This document shows, piece after piece, positions 1-8,709 of a stretch of DNA of 64,000 nucleotides. Under the pieces are notes generated by a model. That model searched no databases and was not told the origin of the DNA. It saw nothing but the letters and a program-made list of their open reading frames with translations. Source of the stretch: Evansella halocellulosilytica (GTDB taxonomy: Bacteria; Bacillota; Bacilli; Bacillales; Salisediminibacteriaceae); the NCBI RefSeq assembly GCF_002335745.1, contig NZ_NIST01000001.1:90146-154145 (forward strand), read 5' to 3'. Numbering within the stretch: position 1 is the stretch's first letter; each line of letters starts with the position of its first letter. The translations under genes and the position numbers were made by a program.

Positions 1-229
1 CTTGCTTCCTTTTGTATTGTTTTGATCTTTTCTATCTATTTTGATCAACCTTTTCATAAGATTATCACATACACTTGCTGAACATTTCTTTTCGATTGCT
101 CAGTGATAACCCTAGTATATAAAACGGTCTTTTTATGGGAGGCTCCCCAGAATACATATTCGAGGAAAAGTCATAGGAACTAGTCAAGTCCAATTATCGC
201 ATCATAACGGAACTCACCTTCTCAATTCC

Positions 230-440
230 CACTGTTTTCGCAACTTTCGCGGACATCTGGTTGGTTCTTTATTTGTTCAAGTCGATGTTTAATGTGTTCT
301 TCCAGCTCTCCTTAATGGAACCGGTGGCCGTCAACTCCGGTTTCTTCTCGTTTTCGACGCATTAGCGAACCTCATGTCCGCATGCACACCAACTCCATCC
401 TGCGCGGACATCAGATCCCTTATCTTCTCTAAACCGTCGC
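230..440. repeat. Degenerate block A of the GGACAT core-repeat family
   Basis: The gene-free 544 bases before the PTS gene contain four diverged copies of the core found in the large arrays elsewhere. Two are forward (GCGGACATCTGG near 249 and GCGCGGACATCAGATCCC near 403) and two reversed (GGAACCGGTGGCCG near 317 and GCGAACCTCATGTCCGC near 364). They are not arranged with the 201 or 264 bp period, so this looks like an older or simpler form. Bases 1-230 show nothing else I can name. Confidence 0.7.
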
Positions 441-469
441 TATACTTCCTCACTTATAAAAATTAACCA

Positions 470-499
470 TTGATAAAAATAATTAACATATATTATTAT
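470..499 (+). promoter_or_regulatory. Candidate promoter of the PTS-nanE operon
   Basis: TTGATA at 470-475 and TATTAT at 494-499 are separated by 18 bases in a very AT-rich stretch. The gene start follows about 45 bases downstream with the ribosome binding site AGGGGTG. Other -10 placements are possible in this AT-rich sequence, so the assignment is tentative. Confidence 0.35.
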
Positions 500-544
500 A
501 AAAGTGTAAACCATTTTCAATAGATTACTGATAGGGGTGAAAAG

Positions 545-2083
545 ATGAAAAGCAAATTCTTTGAACAGGCGCAGAGATTTGGGAAATCATTTATGTTACC
601 TATTGCTGTGTTGCCTGCTGCCGGGTTGTTATTAGGGATTGGTGGAGCGTTTAGTAACCCAACGACGATAGATGCTTACCCAATTCTTGATCAGGCGTGG
701 CTGCAAGCCATTTTTACCATTATGAGTTCAGCTGGCTCTATTGTTTTTGCCAACCTGGCCATTATTTTTGCGGTGGGGGTGGCTATTGGTTTAGCCCGCT
801 CTGATAAAGGAACGGCTGGTTTAGCAGCGATGTTAGGTTACCTTGTCATGAATACGACTATGAATGCGATGTTGCAGATTACAGGGAACCTTGCTGAGGA
901 CAATATCGCCGAAGTAGGACAAGGAATGATCCTTGGCATTCAGTCACTTGAAACCGGAGTGTTTGGTGGAGTATTAGTAGGTCTCCTCACTTATTGGCTC
1001 CATGCCAAATATAACAAAATTGAACTCCCTCGTTTTCTTGGCTTTTTTGGAGGGTCACGTTTTATTCCGATTGTAACCGCTTTCGCATCCATCCTGTTAG
1101 CAGTAGCTCTCTATTACATTTGGCCCATCGTTCAATCCGGAATCTTTTCGATGGGTACATTGGTGGAAGCTACAGGTTATGTAGGAACACTTATATATGG
1201 GTTTGTATTACGACTGCTGGGACCATTTGGATTACATCATATCTTCTACATTCCTTTCTGGACAACCAGTTTAGGTGGATCAATGATTATTGACGGTACA
1301 CTGGTAGAAGGAACCCAGCGCATCTTTTTTGCTCAGCTTGCCCAACCGGATGTTGAAGAGTTTTATATCGGTACTGCAAGATTTATGTCTGGGCGCCATA
1401 TTACGATGATGTTTGGTCTTTTGGGTGCATGTTTAGCGATGTACCATATGGCTAAACCAAAAAATAAGAAGAAAGTTATGGGACTTATGCTTTCAGCAGG
1501 CCTCACTTCCTTTTTAACTGGTATTACAGAGCCTATTGAGTTCGCCTTTTTATTCATCGCACCGATCCTTTACGTTATTCATGCCTTCTTTGATGGCTTA
1601 GCCTTTATGTTGGCACATATGCTTCAAATAACAATCGGACAAACGTTTAGTGGAGGTTTTATAGACTTCTTACTTTTTGGAGTTTTGCAAGGGAATGATA
1701 AAACAAATTGGATGCTCGTCCCACTGGTAGGGATCCCATGGTTCTTTTTATACTACTTCACGTTCCGCTTTTCCATTTCAAAGTTTGACCTTAAAACACC
1801 TGGTCGTGAAGCAGACGATGAGTCTGTTTTGGAAGTAACAAAAACAGAAAGAGCATCCACTATTATTAATGGTTTAGGGAAAAAGGAAAATATTAAAGAT
1901 GTAGATGCTTGTGCTACCCGCCTGCGTGTCAGCGTTTTTGACGGAGAGAAAGTGGATAAAGAGATGTTGAAATCCAGTGGTGCGCGAGGTGTCATCGTAA
2001 ACGGTAATGGTGTGCAAATTATCTACGGGCCCGAAGTGACAAGTATAAAGAATGAAGTAGAAGAAGCGTTAGGAGAGTTATAA
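545..2083 (+). CDS. PTS transporter subunit EIICB, glucose superfamily
   Basis: Sugar-specific membrane component of a phosphotransferase system, which imports a sugar and phosphorylates it. Residues 1-410 form the multi-span EIIC domain, with the substrate-site stretch GITEPIEF near residue 330. A linker leads to an EIIB domain (about 430-512) whose phosphorylated cysteine is Cys456 in DACATRLR. No EIIA domain is fused, so EIIA must be supplied by another protein. The gene is followed after one base by nanE, which suggests that the sugar is N-acetylmannosamine or a related amino sugar, but homology alone would also allow glucose, GlcNAc or maltose. The ATG is preceded by AGGGGTG. Confidence 0.88.
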   Translation: MKSKFFEQAQRFGKSFMLPIAVLPAAGLLLGIGGAFSNPTTIDAYPILDQAWLQAIFTIMSSAGSIVFANLAIIFAVGVAIGLARSDKGTAGLAAMLGYLVMNTTMNAMLQITGNLAEDNIAEVGQGMILGIQSLETGVFGGVLVGLLTYWLHAKYNKIELPRFLGFFGGSRFIPIVTAFASILLAVALYYIWPIVQSGIFSMGTLVEATGYVGTLIYGFVLRLLGPFGLHHIFYIPFWTTSLGGSMIIDGTLVEGTQRIFFAQLAQPDVEEFYIGTARFMSGRHITMMFGLLGACLAMYHMAKPKNKKKVMGLMLSAGLTSFLTGITEPIEFAFLFIAPILYVIHAFFDGLAFMLAHMLQITIGQTFSGGFIDFLLFGVLQGNDKTNWMLVPLVGIPWFFLYYFTFRFSISKFDLKTPGREADDESVLEVTKTERASTIINGLGKKENIKDVDACATRLRVSVFDGEKVDKEMLKSSGARGVIVNGNGVQIIYGPEVTSIKNEVEEALGEL

Positions 2084-2084
2084 C

Positions 2085-2771
2085 ATGCACAAATTATTTA
2101 AACAGCTTAGAAATAAACTTGTTGTATCTTGTCAAGCTCTAGAAGATGAGCCTCTACATTCTTCGATGATTATGGGAAGAATGGCACTAGCCGCAAAAGA
2201 AGGCGGGGCAAATGCAATAAGAGCAAATGGTTATCACGATATAATCGAGATAAAAAAACATGTGGAACTTCCCGTTATTGGTATAGTAAAAGCTGAATAC
2301 ACTGAAAGTGACGTATTCATCACCCCTACAATAAAGGAGATCAAGCAGCTTTTATCTGCGAATGTGGATATGATTGCTCTAGATGCAACGAACAGGAAAC
2401 GGCCAGGTAATCATGATTTAGACTCTTTATATCAGGAAATACGTCAATTAAGCCCTAATACGCCTTTGATGGCAGATATCTCAACTATTGAAGAGGCTGT
2501 ATATGCTGAGAAGCTTGGTTTTGACTGCGTTGCAACTACGCTTGTAGGGTATACTGAGCATACAAAAGGACAGTCTATCGTTTCCAACCAGTTTGCCCTG
2601 TTGAAAAAGATGACAAGCACAATATCTAAACCAGTTATAGCAGAAGGTGGAATCAATACACCTGATGCGGCAAAACTTGCATTAGACTCAGGTGCACACT
2701 TTGTTGTAGTAGGAAGTGCCATTACCCGTCCCCAACTTATTACTGCAAACTTTGTTACCGCCCTAAAATAA
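2085..2771 (+). CDS. nanE: N-acetylmannosamine-6-phosphate 2-epimerase
   Basis: A 228-residue TIM-barrel enzyme converting ManNAc-6-phosphate to GlcNAc-6-phosphate, a step in sialic acid and ManNAc use. Family motifs seen are VSCQALEDEPLHSS at the N-terminus, GIVKAEY near residue 67, MIALDAT near 95, ATTLVGYT near 150 and the C-terminal phosphate-binding VIAEGGINTP and FVVVGSAITRP. Length is normal for NanE. It starts one base after the PTS stop and uses AGGAGAG inside the end of that gene, so the two are co-transcribed. No nanA or nanK is in the window, which fits import of ManNAc directly as ManNAc-6-P. Confidence 0.93.
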   Translation: MHKLFKQLRNKLVVSCQALEDEPLHSSMIMGRMALAAKEGGANAIRANGYHDIIEIKKHVELPVIGIVKAEYTESDVFITPTIKEIKQLLSANVDMIALDATNRKRPGNHDLDSLYQEIRQLSPNTPLMADISTIEEAVYAEKLGFDCVATTLVGYTEHTKGQSIVSNQFALLKKMTSTISKPVIAEGGINTPDAAKLALDSGAHFVVVGSAITRPQLITANFVTALK

Positions 2772-2775
2772 GTAT

Positions 2776-2800
2776 CCGCCCGTAAAACGGGCGGTTTTAA
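2776..2800 (+). terminator. Intrinsic terminator after nanE
   Basis: CCGCCCG, loop TAAAA, CGGGCGG followed by TTTTAATTT, beginning five bases after the nanE stop. It is the clear end of the PTS-nanE transcript. Two further short dyads follow (GCCCTATAAGGGC and GTCCCTTAAGGGAC). Confidence 0.85.
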
Positions 2801-2859
2801 TTTCGCCCTATAAGGGCACTTTACCACCAGAGTCCCTTAAGGGACCTTATTTAATTTGG

Positions 2860-3400
2860 TCCGTGTCAAAAGTTTTTTGAGGATATCCCTTTTCATAATC
2901 ATATAGAATTCGAAATCGCTATAGGCGGACGCTTTCAGCGGGCAATGCCTCAACTTCCTAGGTGTCACACTGTGTGCACCTAGGGGATTTTCGACGATTG
3001 CTTTTCCCGCCTGAGTCACCGCCTGGCACTCTTTCGAGTAAATGATGACATTTAAATAACATTCTAATAGCATACATAGAAAAAACGAGTTGGGGGAAGT
3101 TGTATCTCAGCTCATTTTATCTCATTAAAGGGCTTTTGCTATCAAAGAAACTTATGTTCATTTCGTATCCATCATTTAAGATAATAAATGACATAACGCA
3201 AATAAAGTTGTCATCAAAAGGTGGAAGGTACTGCGCGACTCCTACGGAAAAACGGACGAGTTGAGATCCCTTCGAGCTTGATCGAAGTAGCTCAACCGTT
3301 CGTCCGTGGCAAAGAAGACACCGTGAATACGAACAAAGTGAAGTAAGAGCGGATGTCGCACTTGTGCCCTGGGGTGAAAGCAAGCAGTATACCTTCCAAC
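2860..3400. repeat. Degenerate Bacillaceae intergenic repeats
   Basis: The 700-base gap between nanE and the regulator holds two stretches resembling GC-rich dispersed repeats common between genes in bacilli. The first (about 2920-3050) contains GGCGGACGCTTTCAGCGGGC and CCCGCCTGAGTCACCGCC. The second (about 3220-3400) contains ACGGACGAGTTGAG and CTCAACCGTTCGTCCG as an inverted pair. Both are more GC-rich than the surroundings and produce misleading open frames. The family assignment is from memory of similar sequences. Confidence 0.5.
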
Positions 3401-3480
3401 TATTCTTACTTTTAAAGAGCTCTCACGAATACAACCCTTAAAGGTTTATTTTCACACAGGCAGAGCCTGTGGTTTACAAA

Positions 3481-3533
3481 GAATATAATAAAAGATAGGA
3501 GATCAGAGCCTTCAGCTTTGGTCTCCTATCTTA
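3481..3533 (-). terminator. Terminator of the rpiR-type gene
   Basis: Read on the minus strand, GATAGGAGA pairs with TCTCCTATC around a smaller inner stem AGC/GCT, followed by TTTTATTATATT. The gene's TGA stop (3512-3514) lies within the hairpin. Confidence 0.7.
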
Positions 3534-4327
3534 TTAAATTCGTTTAAAGCGTGAAGCGTTTGTTTGCGATTTTCCATCGCACGATCTTCTTGCAGAAGAA
3601 CCATACTGATGAGATCTAATATATAGAGAATAGACAGTTGAGAATTAATAAAGTCACGCTGCTCGTACTGTTTAAGGTTACTCGAAAATAAAATAAGGTC
3701 ACTTAAATTACTTAAAGGGGTTTTTTCGAAATTTGTTATCGTAAGAACTTTCGCGTTGTCTCGCTTTGCTAACTCTACTGCTTCAATCATCTCCCTAGTC
3801 TTTCCAGAGTTAGAGATCGCAATGACTAAATCTCCTTCACTAATAAGAGCCGCATTCATCAACATTAAATGTGAATCTGTATGAGCATCTACTGTATAAC
3901 CCATCCTCATAAGCCTGTATTTGAGCTCAGTAGCGGAGAGCCCAGAGCTTCCTAGACCGTATACTTGAATGCTTTTCGCTTCCTGAATCCAATTACTTGC
4001 GACCTCAAGCTTCTCCTGTTCTAACAGCTTATGGCTCGAGCGAATGATGGAATGATAAATGGTATCTACTTCTTCAATTAAATTCTCCGCTTCTCCCAAA
4101 AGCTCCACAGCATCTCGAAGTAAGATCTTAAAATCCACAAAACTCTTACAATCGATCCTCTTGCAAAAGCGTGTAATTGTAGCTACTGAAACACCCGTCG
4201 CACTAGCCAAATCCTTAATATGTATATTCAAAATTCCTTCTTTATTATTCAAAACGAAGTCAGCCACTTTTGTTTCACCAGGACTAAAAGAATGATACTT
4301 AATCTGAATTCTCTCAAGTATGGACAT
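3512..4327 (-). CDS. MurR/RpiR family transcriptional regulator
   Basis: A 271-residue regulator with an N-terminal helix-turn-helix (DLASATGVSVATITRFCKRI, about residues 37-56) and a C-terminal SIS sugar-phosphate binding domain (about 110-250, with VYGLGSSGLSA and AISNSGKTREMIE). Such proteins sense a phosphosugar and control its catabolic genes. Convergent to the PTS-nanE operon, it is the obvious candidate regulator with ManNAc-6-P or GlcNAc-6-P as effector, which is inference. The start is set at the ATG at 4325-4327 because GGAGGG lies seven bases upstream. An in-frame ATG at 4369 has no such site. Confidence 0.9.
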   Translation of the reverse strand: MSILERIQIKYHSFSPGETKVADFVLNNKEGILNIHIKDLASATGVSVATITRFCKRIDCKSFVDFKILLRDAVELLGEAENLIEEVDTIYHSIIRSSHKLLEQEKLEVASNWIQEAKSIQVYGLGSSGLSATELKYRLMRMGYTVDAHTDSHLMLMNAALISEGDLVIAISNSGKTREMIEAVELAKRDNAKVLTITNFEKTPLSNLSDLILFSSNLKQYEQRDFINSQLSILYILDLISMVLLQEDRAMENRKQTLHALNEFNKIGDQS

Positions 4328-4497
4328 AGAGACCCTCCATTTCCAAAAAGCCTTTTCTGTCTCTATCATATCCCTAACCTATGGTCATTGTCCAGAAGGC
4401 TAGATAGTCTGTAATCAACTGTACTTGTTCGGTGCAGGAAGCACGAGAACGTCCCGCGCTTCCCCTAACATTGAAAAGGCTCCATTTATAAGAAACA

Positions 4498-4712
4498 CAA
4501 GGCGCTGGAGTCCCGACAGGAAGAAGTCCGAGCTTAAACTTTAAGTGGCGAGGCGAAGCGACCTCGAGGCGAAAACTGCTGTCTCTTCCTATTCTAGTAT
4601 CACTTTGAAGCTAGATCCGTCGTGACAACTCGTAGCCTACTCATGTAGGAAACGCTCGTGCCTGAAGTCTAGACATCAATCGAGAGATTGATATTTTATA
4701 AATTCTTATCTT
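4498..4712. repeat. Dispersed GC-rich repeat, copy 1 (partner at 46.5 kb)
   Basis: Shares GCGCTGGAGTCCCGACAGG, AAGTGGCGAGGCGAAGCGAC and CTGAAGTCTAGACATCAATC with the copy at 46499-46670. Copy 1 has about 90 extra or replaced bases in the middle (about 4570-4655). This type is familiar between genes of bacilli. The rest of the gap, 4713-4925, holds a C-rich stretch near 4780-4870 that I do not recognise. Confidence 0.7.
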
Positions 4713-4925
4713 TTAAAATAAGTAGAATTCTAACTCGTGATAATAATTCATATAGCGTAACTGCCTGATGAACAGAACGATATCCCCCTACGGTATTCCT
4801 TGACAGAACCCCGAGGTAGTTAGGGTAGGGAAGGGAACAAAGTGTCCAACTAACCTCTCCCCACATCGGAATATATTAAAAAATATCGATACGCTTTTTT
4901 ACCTTAGTACTTGTTTGTCATTCGT

Positions 4926-5762
4926 TTATTCCATCAACTCAGCCACCCTGTTGTACGAAAGTACGTCATCAGTCATTTGATGAAAGGTTTGGTTTTTTAT
5001 GATCTCTTCGCTCATTGTTTGCAACATAGTAATGGTAGCTCTAAATGGCGCGGATCCACAACTGACCCTTTCGATCCCGATATTTGATAACTCCGTTAAA
5101 GAAGGCATTTCTTGGTTAACGAGTAAATTGATCGGACAAGAAATTTCCTCCCTAATATGTTGAATAGCGTTCTTATCATGTAAACCTGGAATAAAAATGC
5201 AATCTGCTCCTGCTTCTTGATAGGCTTTTGCTCGCTTTACAGCTTCATTAAATCTTGTTGAAGCCTCCCCGACATTTAACCAATAGATGTCCGTTCGAGC
5301 ATTAATAAATAATGGGAAATGATTGGATTCTGAGAATTCCTTGATAGCTGTTATTGTTTCTACTTGTGTTGAAAGGTCAAAGACAGGATGATCACGGTCT
5401 CCAGTACCGTCCTCGAGATTTATGCCAATAGCTCCAGCGGTAATGATTCTTTTTACCGTTTCTAAAACCTCCTCAACGTTCTCTCCATATCCGGCTTCTA
5501 TGTCTGCACTTACCGGGACATCCACTGATTTTGCGATGTTTTCAACAGTTTCAACCATTTTTTCTAGAGGTAAGCTTTGTCCATCAGGGTATCCTAAGGA
5601 AGCGGCGATGCCAGCACTAGTCGTTCCAATAGCCTTAAAACCGCTTTCTTCAAATATTTTTGCACTTATGACATCCCATGCATTTGGCAAAATAAACGTA
5701 GATCCTTGCTGATGTAAGTCACGAAAATTCTTCTCCTTCAATAATTGATCATTGTTAATCAT
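4926..5762 (-). CDS. Isocitrate lyase/PEP mutase family protein
   Basis: A 278-residue TIM-barrel enzyme of the isocitrate lyase/phosphoenolpyruvate mutase superfamily, which makes or breaks C-C or C-P bonds in 2-oxo acids. Visible are PNAWDVISAK near residue 25, the metal-binding VPVSADIEAGYG near 82, GINLEDGTG near 115 and INARTDIYW near 150. Length fits the small single-domain members (oxaloacetate decarboxylase or 2-methylisocitrate lyase-like), not full isocitrate lyase. The substrate cannot be told from sequence. AAAGGAGA precedes the ATG. The gene stands alone between repeat-rich gaps. Confidence 0.85.
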   Translation of the reverse strand: MINNDQLLKEKNFRDLHQQGSTFILPNAWDVISAKIFEESGFKAIGTTSAGIAASLGYPDGQSLPLEKMVETVENIAKSVDVPVSADIEAGYGENVEEVLETVKRIITAGAIGINLEDGTGDRDHPVFDLSTQVETITAIKEFSESNHFPLFINARTDIYWLNVGEASTRFNEAVKRAKAYQEAGADCIFIPGLHDKNAIQHIREEISCPINLLVNQEMPSLTELSNIGIERVSCGSAPFRATITMLQTMSEEIIKNQTFHQMTDDVLSYNRVAELME

Positions 5763-5929
5763 TAATGAAAGTCTCCTTTATTTAGAGTTTAAGAGTTAAA
5801 TCCATTGTAATCGGAATTTATTTCGATTGACATCGAAATGTGGAATGCATAGTGAATGGGAGTGAAAGTTTCCCATTGTAAACTGTGGTCTAGTCTTTTT
5901 CGATTTTAAGCAGACTTTGAGTCCGTATG

Positions 5930-6250
5930 CTCACCAACCCTGTCCAGTGCCATCCGGCGCGGACATCAGATCCCTTATCTTCTCATTTTTCACTGTTTTC
6001 ACAGCTTTCGCGGACATTGAGTTCGTTATTTGACAAAATTGCTGTGAATTGTGCTCTATTTTCGCTTCATAACGGAACCGTTGGCCGCCAAGCTCCGATT
6101 TCTTACCGTTTTCGGTGTGTTAACGGATCTGTTGGCCGCACAACAGCTACATATTTGATGGTGAATCCGCGCGGACATCAGATCCCTTATCTTCTCATTT
6201 TTCACTGTTTTCACAGCTTTCGCGGATATCACGTTCGTTATCTTCACAAA
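5930..6250. repeat. Block B of the GGACAT core-repeat family, with a perfect 58-bp direct repeat
   Basis: Forward cores GCGCGGACATCAGATCCC occur at 5957 and 6169. Each starts an identical 58-base stretch (5957-6014 and 6169-6226), 212 bases apart. Between them lie a GAGTTCGTTATT core and two reversed cores ending GTTGGCCGC. It resembles block A more than the regular arrays. Confidence 0.8.
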
Positions 6251-6339
6251 AAGGAATTCGATCGTTACACTACGAATGATGCTCGCTTGGTTAACATGGC
6301 AAATCCAATGAAATAATGCGCCGTCCAGCCCCTTCCGTC

Positions 6340-6391
6340 AAAAAATAAAAAAGGGCAACCAATACTACATGATAACCATGTAATACTAATT
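6340..6391 (-). terminator. Terminator of the pyroglutamyl-peptide operon
   Basis: On the minus strand a 15-bp stem (AATTAGTATTACATG with CATGTAGTATTGGTT, three G-U pairs) closes a 5-base loop. It is followed by GCCC and a T-rich run (TTTTTTATTTTTTG). It lies 65 bases past the pxpC stop. Confidence 0.8.
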
Positions 6392-6457
6392 GACCTCATT
6401 ACTAGTAACGAAGCAAACCTGTCCTTATACAGACTTTTTGATCAACCTCTTAAAGTT

Positions 6458-7345
6458 CTATTTGATTTCGCCTCGGACAAAATTCACTTTTCCACCTTGT
6501 GGTAGTTGAGCAATTTTCCAGCGATCTTGTGCGAGCACAGTCCCTATTGTCGAATAGCCCCCAGTTGTCTGACTATCTGCTAAAAGAACAATTGGCTGAC
6601 CATGACTAGGGACTTGAACTGTTCCGAACGTCGTTGCTTCAGAAACGATATCAGCACTATTCTTATGCACTAATTTTTCCTGTCCTTTTAAAAAGTAACC
6701 CATTCTGTCACCTTTAGTAAAAACATATGACTGATTATAAAAAGCATTTACCGACTCTTCCTTAAACATTGACTCATGATGACTCGCTACAATACGAACC
6801 ACAACTTCTTTAGTATATGAAGGGATGTATTTCGGCGAAAGCCCTCTACCTAATAATTCTTTTTTACATTCAACTTTAGGCGCAAAGATAACATCCCCTT
6901 TCTCCAACCTGGAGAACATCCCGCCTCGTTCATATGTTGAGCAGCTTCCTAAGATAGGGTTACATTGGATTCCACCTTGTACACCTACATAGGCACGAGC
7001 ACCACACAATGGTTTCTTGAATGACAGACGTTGTCCACGGTGAACCTTAAAGCATTTCCACATCGGTGCTTTTTCTCCATCTATGTGTGGAGACAAGTCC
7101 GCACCACCAATAGCAATCACATGTTCTGCTAACACCATGAATTCTGTTCCTAAAAAACTGATTTCTATTGATGGAAAGTGTTCCTTATTACCTAATATGT
7201 AATTCGTTAACGAATGCGCATGCCGGTCCATTGCTCCAGAAACAGGAACACCATATTTTTGATATCCAAAGCGTCCTAAATCTTGAATTGAAGCATAAAT
7301 ACCTGGCTTTTCAACTTTAAACAATGCTTTCCCCAACTCACTCAC
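6458..7345 (-). CDS. pxpC: 5-oxoprolinase subunit PxpC (KipA family)
   Basis: A 295-residue biotin-dependent carboxyltransferase-like protein. With PxpA and PxpB it forms the ATP-dependent enzyme that opens 5-oxoproline to glutamate. Family signatures are SIQDLGRFGYQKYGVPVSGAMD near residues 20-42, LGTEFMV near 65, GGADLSPHIDG near 80 and the C-terminal GYSTIGTV. The GTG start overlaps the end of pxpB. In Bacillus subtilis this homologue is KipA, next to the sporulation kinase inhibitor KipI. Its position after a pyroglutamyl peptidase favours the oxoprolinase role. It is the last gene of the operon. Confidence 0.9.
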   Translation of the reverse strand: MSELGKALFKVEKPGIYASIQDLGRFGYQKYGVPVSGAMDRHAHSLTNYILGNKEHFPSIEISFLGTEFMVLAEHVIAIGGADLSPHIDGEKAPMWKCFKVHRGQRLSFKKPLCGARAYVGVQGGIQCNPILGSCSTYERGGMFSRLEKGDVIFAPKVECKKELLGRGLSPKYIPSYTKEVVVRIVASHHESMFKEESVNAFYNQSYVFTKGDRMGYFLKGQEKLVHKNSADIVSEATTFGTVQVPSHGQPIVLLADSQTTGGYSTIGTVLAQDRWKIAQLPQGGKVNFVRGEIK

Positions 7346-8100
7346 CTATATTCCTGACATCCTTGATCGACCACTTCCTCTCGAAGTGATTTAATAGAAA
7401 AGTCTCCAGCTAATACTTCATCTTTCAACTTTGAAAATTGCTCTATATTAATAGACGTAAATTCAACATAATCTCCAATCTCTAATAAAAATGAATCGTC
7501 CGAGTTACATTGAAATAAAGGGATTGGCGTTTTTCCGATGATATTCCAACCTCCCGGAGAAGAGATAGGATAGATCCCCGTTTGTCCGCCAGCAATTCCT
7601 ACACTTCCTGATTCAACTTCATGCCTAGGCTTGCTTAATCTAGGGGTCATAATCGACTGAGGAAGACCTCCCAAATAAGGAAAACCTGGCAGAAAGCCAA
7701 TCATATAAACTAAATAAGAAGCAGAAGAATGACGTTTAATTACTTCCTTTTCAGTTAGACCATTTTCTTTCGCAACTCTCTGTAAATCAACACCAAATTC
7801 TCCTTCATAACAAACTGGTATTTTTACGATTGTTTTATTCTTTGTTTTGATGTTCACTGTCTCTCCGTTCAAGACTTCATCTACCCAGCATTTCACTTTC
7901 TCATATGTAACATCATTCCAACGAAAATAAATAGTCACTTTATTAAAGGTTGGAACAATGTCTAATACGCTGCTTATTTTTGCTGATTCAAGCATGTTAA
8001 AGACTTGTTTTACCGTTAGATGCAATTCATGATTGATTTCATCGCCAAAAGAGACCGTTAAGCCATTGTTTCCTAACGGGACAATTGAATAATCTAACAT
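7342..8100 (-). CDS. pxpB: 5-oxoprolinase subunit PxpB (KipI family)
   Basis: A 252-residue AHS1-type subunit of 5-oxoprolinase. The hallmark GFLPGFPYLGGLP near residue 133 and the region SVGIAGGQTGIYPISSPGGW near 165 are intact. The gene starts nine bases after pcp stops and overlaps pxpC by four bases, so the three proteins are translated together. The third subunit, PxpA (LamB/YcsF), is not in the window and would have to be encoded elsewhere for a complete enzyme. Confidence 0.92.
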   Translation of the reverse strand: MLDYSIVPLGNNGLTVSFGDEINHELHLTVKQVFNMLESAKISSVLDIVPTFNKVTIYFRWNDVTYEKVKCWVDEVLNGETVNIKTKNKTIVKIPVCYEGEFGVDLQRVAKENGLTEKEVIKRHSSASYLVYMIGFLPGFPYLGGLPQSIMTPRLSKPRHEVESGSVGIAGGQTGIYPISSPGGWNIIGKTPIPLFQCNSDDSFLLEIGDYVEFTSINIEQFSKLKDEVLAGDFSIKSLREEVVDQGCQEYR

Positions 8101-8109
8101 TTTTAGCTC

Positions 8110-8709
8110 CTACAAACTCTTAATACAAATACGTATACTTTTTACAAGATCATCATGAGACCAACTAGCAATTTTCCCATGCTCCACTGCTAATTGGTGA
8201 GATGCCGGAATATGAATGAAGCCTGAAGGAACTGATTTTTGATCTTTTTGGAAATAAGATAATCCACGATACATCACATTATTACATAAGTAGGTTCCTG
8301 CAGTATTAGATATTTCTGCCGGGAAGCCAGCCTTAGTTAAGTTCGATACCATATCCTTTATTGGAAGTGTTGAAAATAGACCGTCACTGCCATTCTCAAC
8401 GATTCTCTCCCCATCAGGTTTGTATCCATAATTGTCTTCTTCACCATCATTACAATTGATAGCGATACGTTCAGGCGTTATTTTAAAACGTCCTCCCGCT
8501 AACCCTAGTGAGATAACAGCATCAGGGTTTACAGTTTCTATTTCTCTAATAAGCTGATCCCCACTCTTTGAAAAATCGACAGTTAATATTTTTCCAACAA
8601 TACGATAATCACCTATCAATTCTCCGTCCAACTCATTTACGATCTCCATCGTTGGATTAAGCGGGAAATCTAAAAATGGTTCAAAACCCGTTAATAATAA
8701 CGTATTCAT
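8110..8709 (-). CDS. pcp: Pyroglutamyl-peptidase I
   Basis: A 199-residue cysteine peptidase (family C15) that removes N-terminal pyroglutamate from peptides. The N-terminal LLTGFEPF is followed by the catalytic glutamate region FKITPERIAIN (about 75-85), the catalytic cysteine in AGTYLCNNVMYRGL (about 142) and the histidine in GFIHIPASH (about 165). All three active-site residues are present. It overlaps the M14 peptidase gene by four bases (ATGA) with GGAGG just upstream. Its product, 5-oxoproline, is the substrate of PxpABC. Confidence 0.95.
   Translation of the reverse strand: MNTLLLTGFEPFLDFPLNPTMEIVNELDGELIGDYRIVGKILTVDFSKSGDQLIREIETVNPDAVISLGLAGGRFKITPERIAINCNDGEEDNYGYKPDGERIVENGSDGLFSTLPIKDMVSNLTKAGFPAEISNTAGTYLCNNVMYRGLSYFQKDQKSVPSGFIHIPASHQLAVEHGKIASWSHDDLVKSIRICIKSL

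Noticed and set aside
2837..3073. Minus-strand open frame of 78 codons
   Set aside because: It is a translation of a GC-rich dispersed repeat, has no ribosome binding site and no family, and such frames recur wherever this repeat occurs.
4713..4925. Riboswitch or T-box in the C-rich stretch downstream of the PEP mutase-like gene
   Set aside because: No conserved core of a known riboswitch was found, and it does not precede a gene in a suitable orientation.
5927..6316. Plus-strand open frame of 129 codons
   Set aside because: It runs through the core-repeat block B and contains the translated direct repeat. Nothing supports translation.
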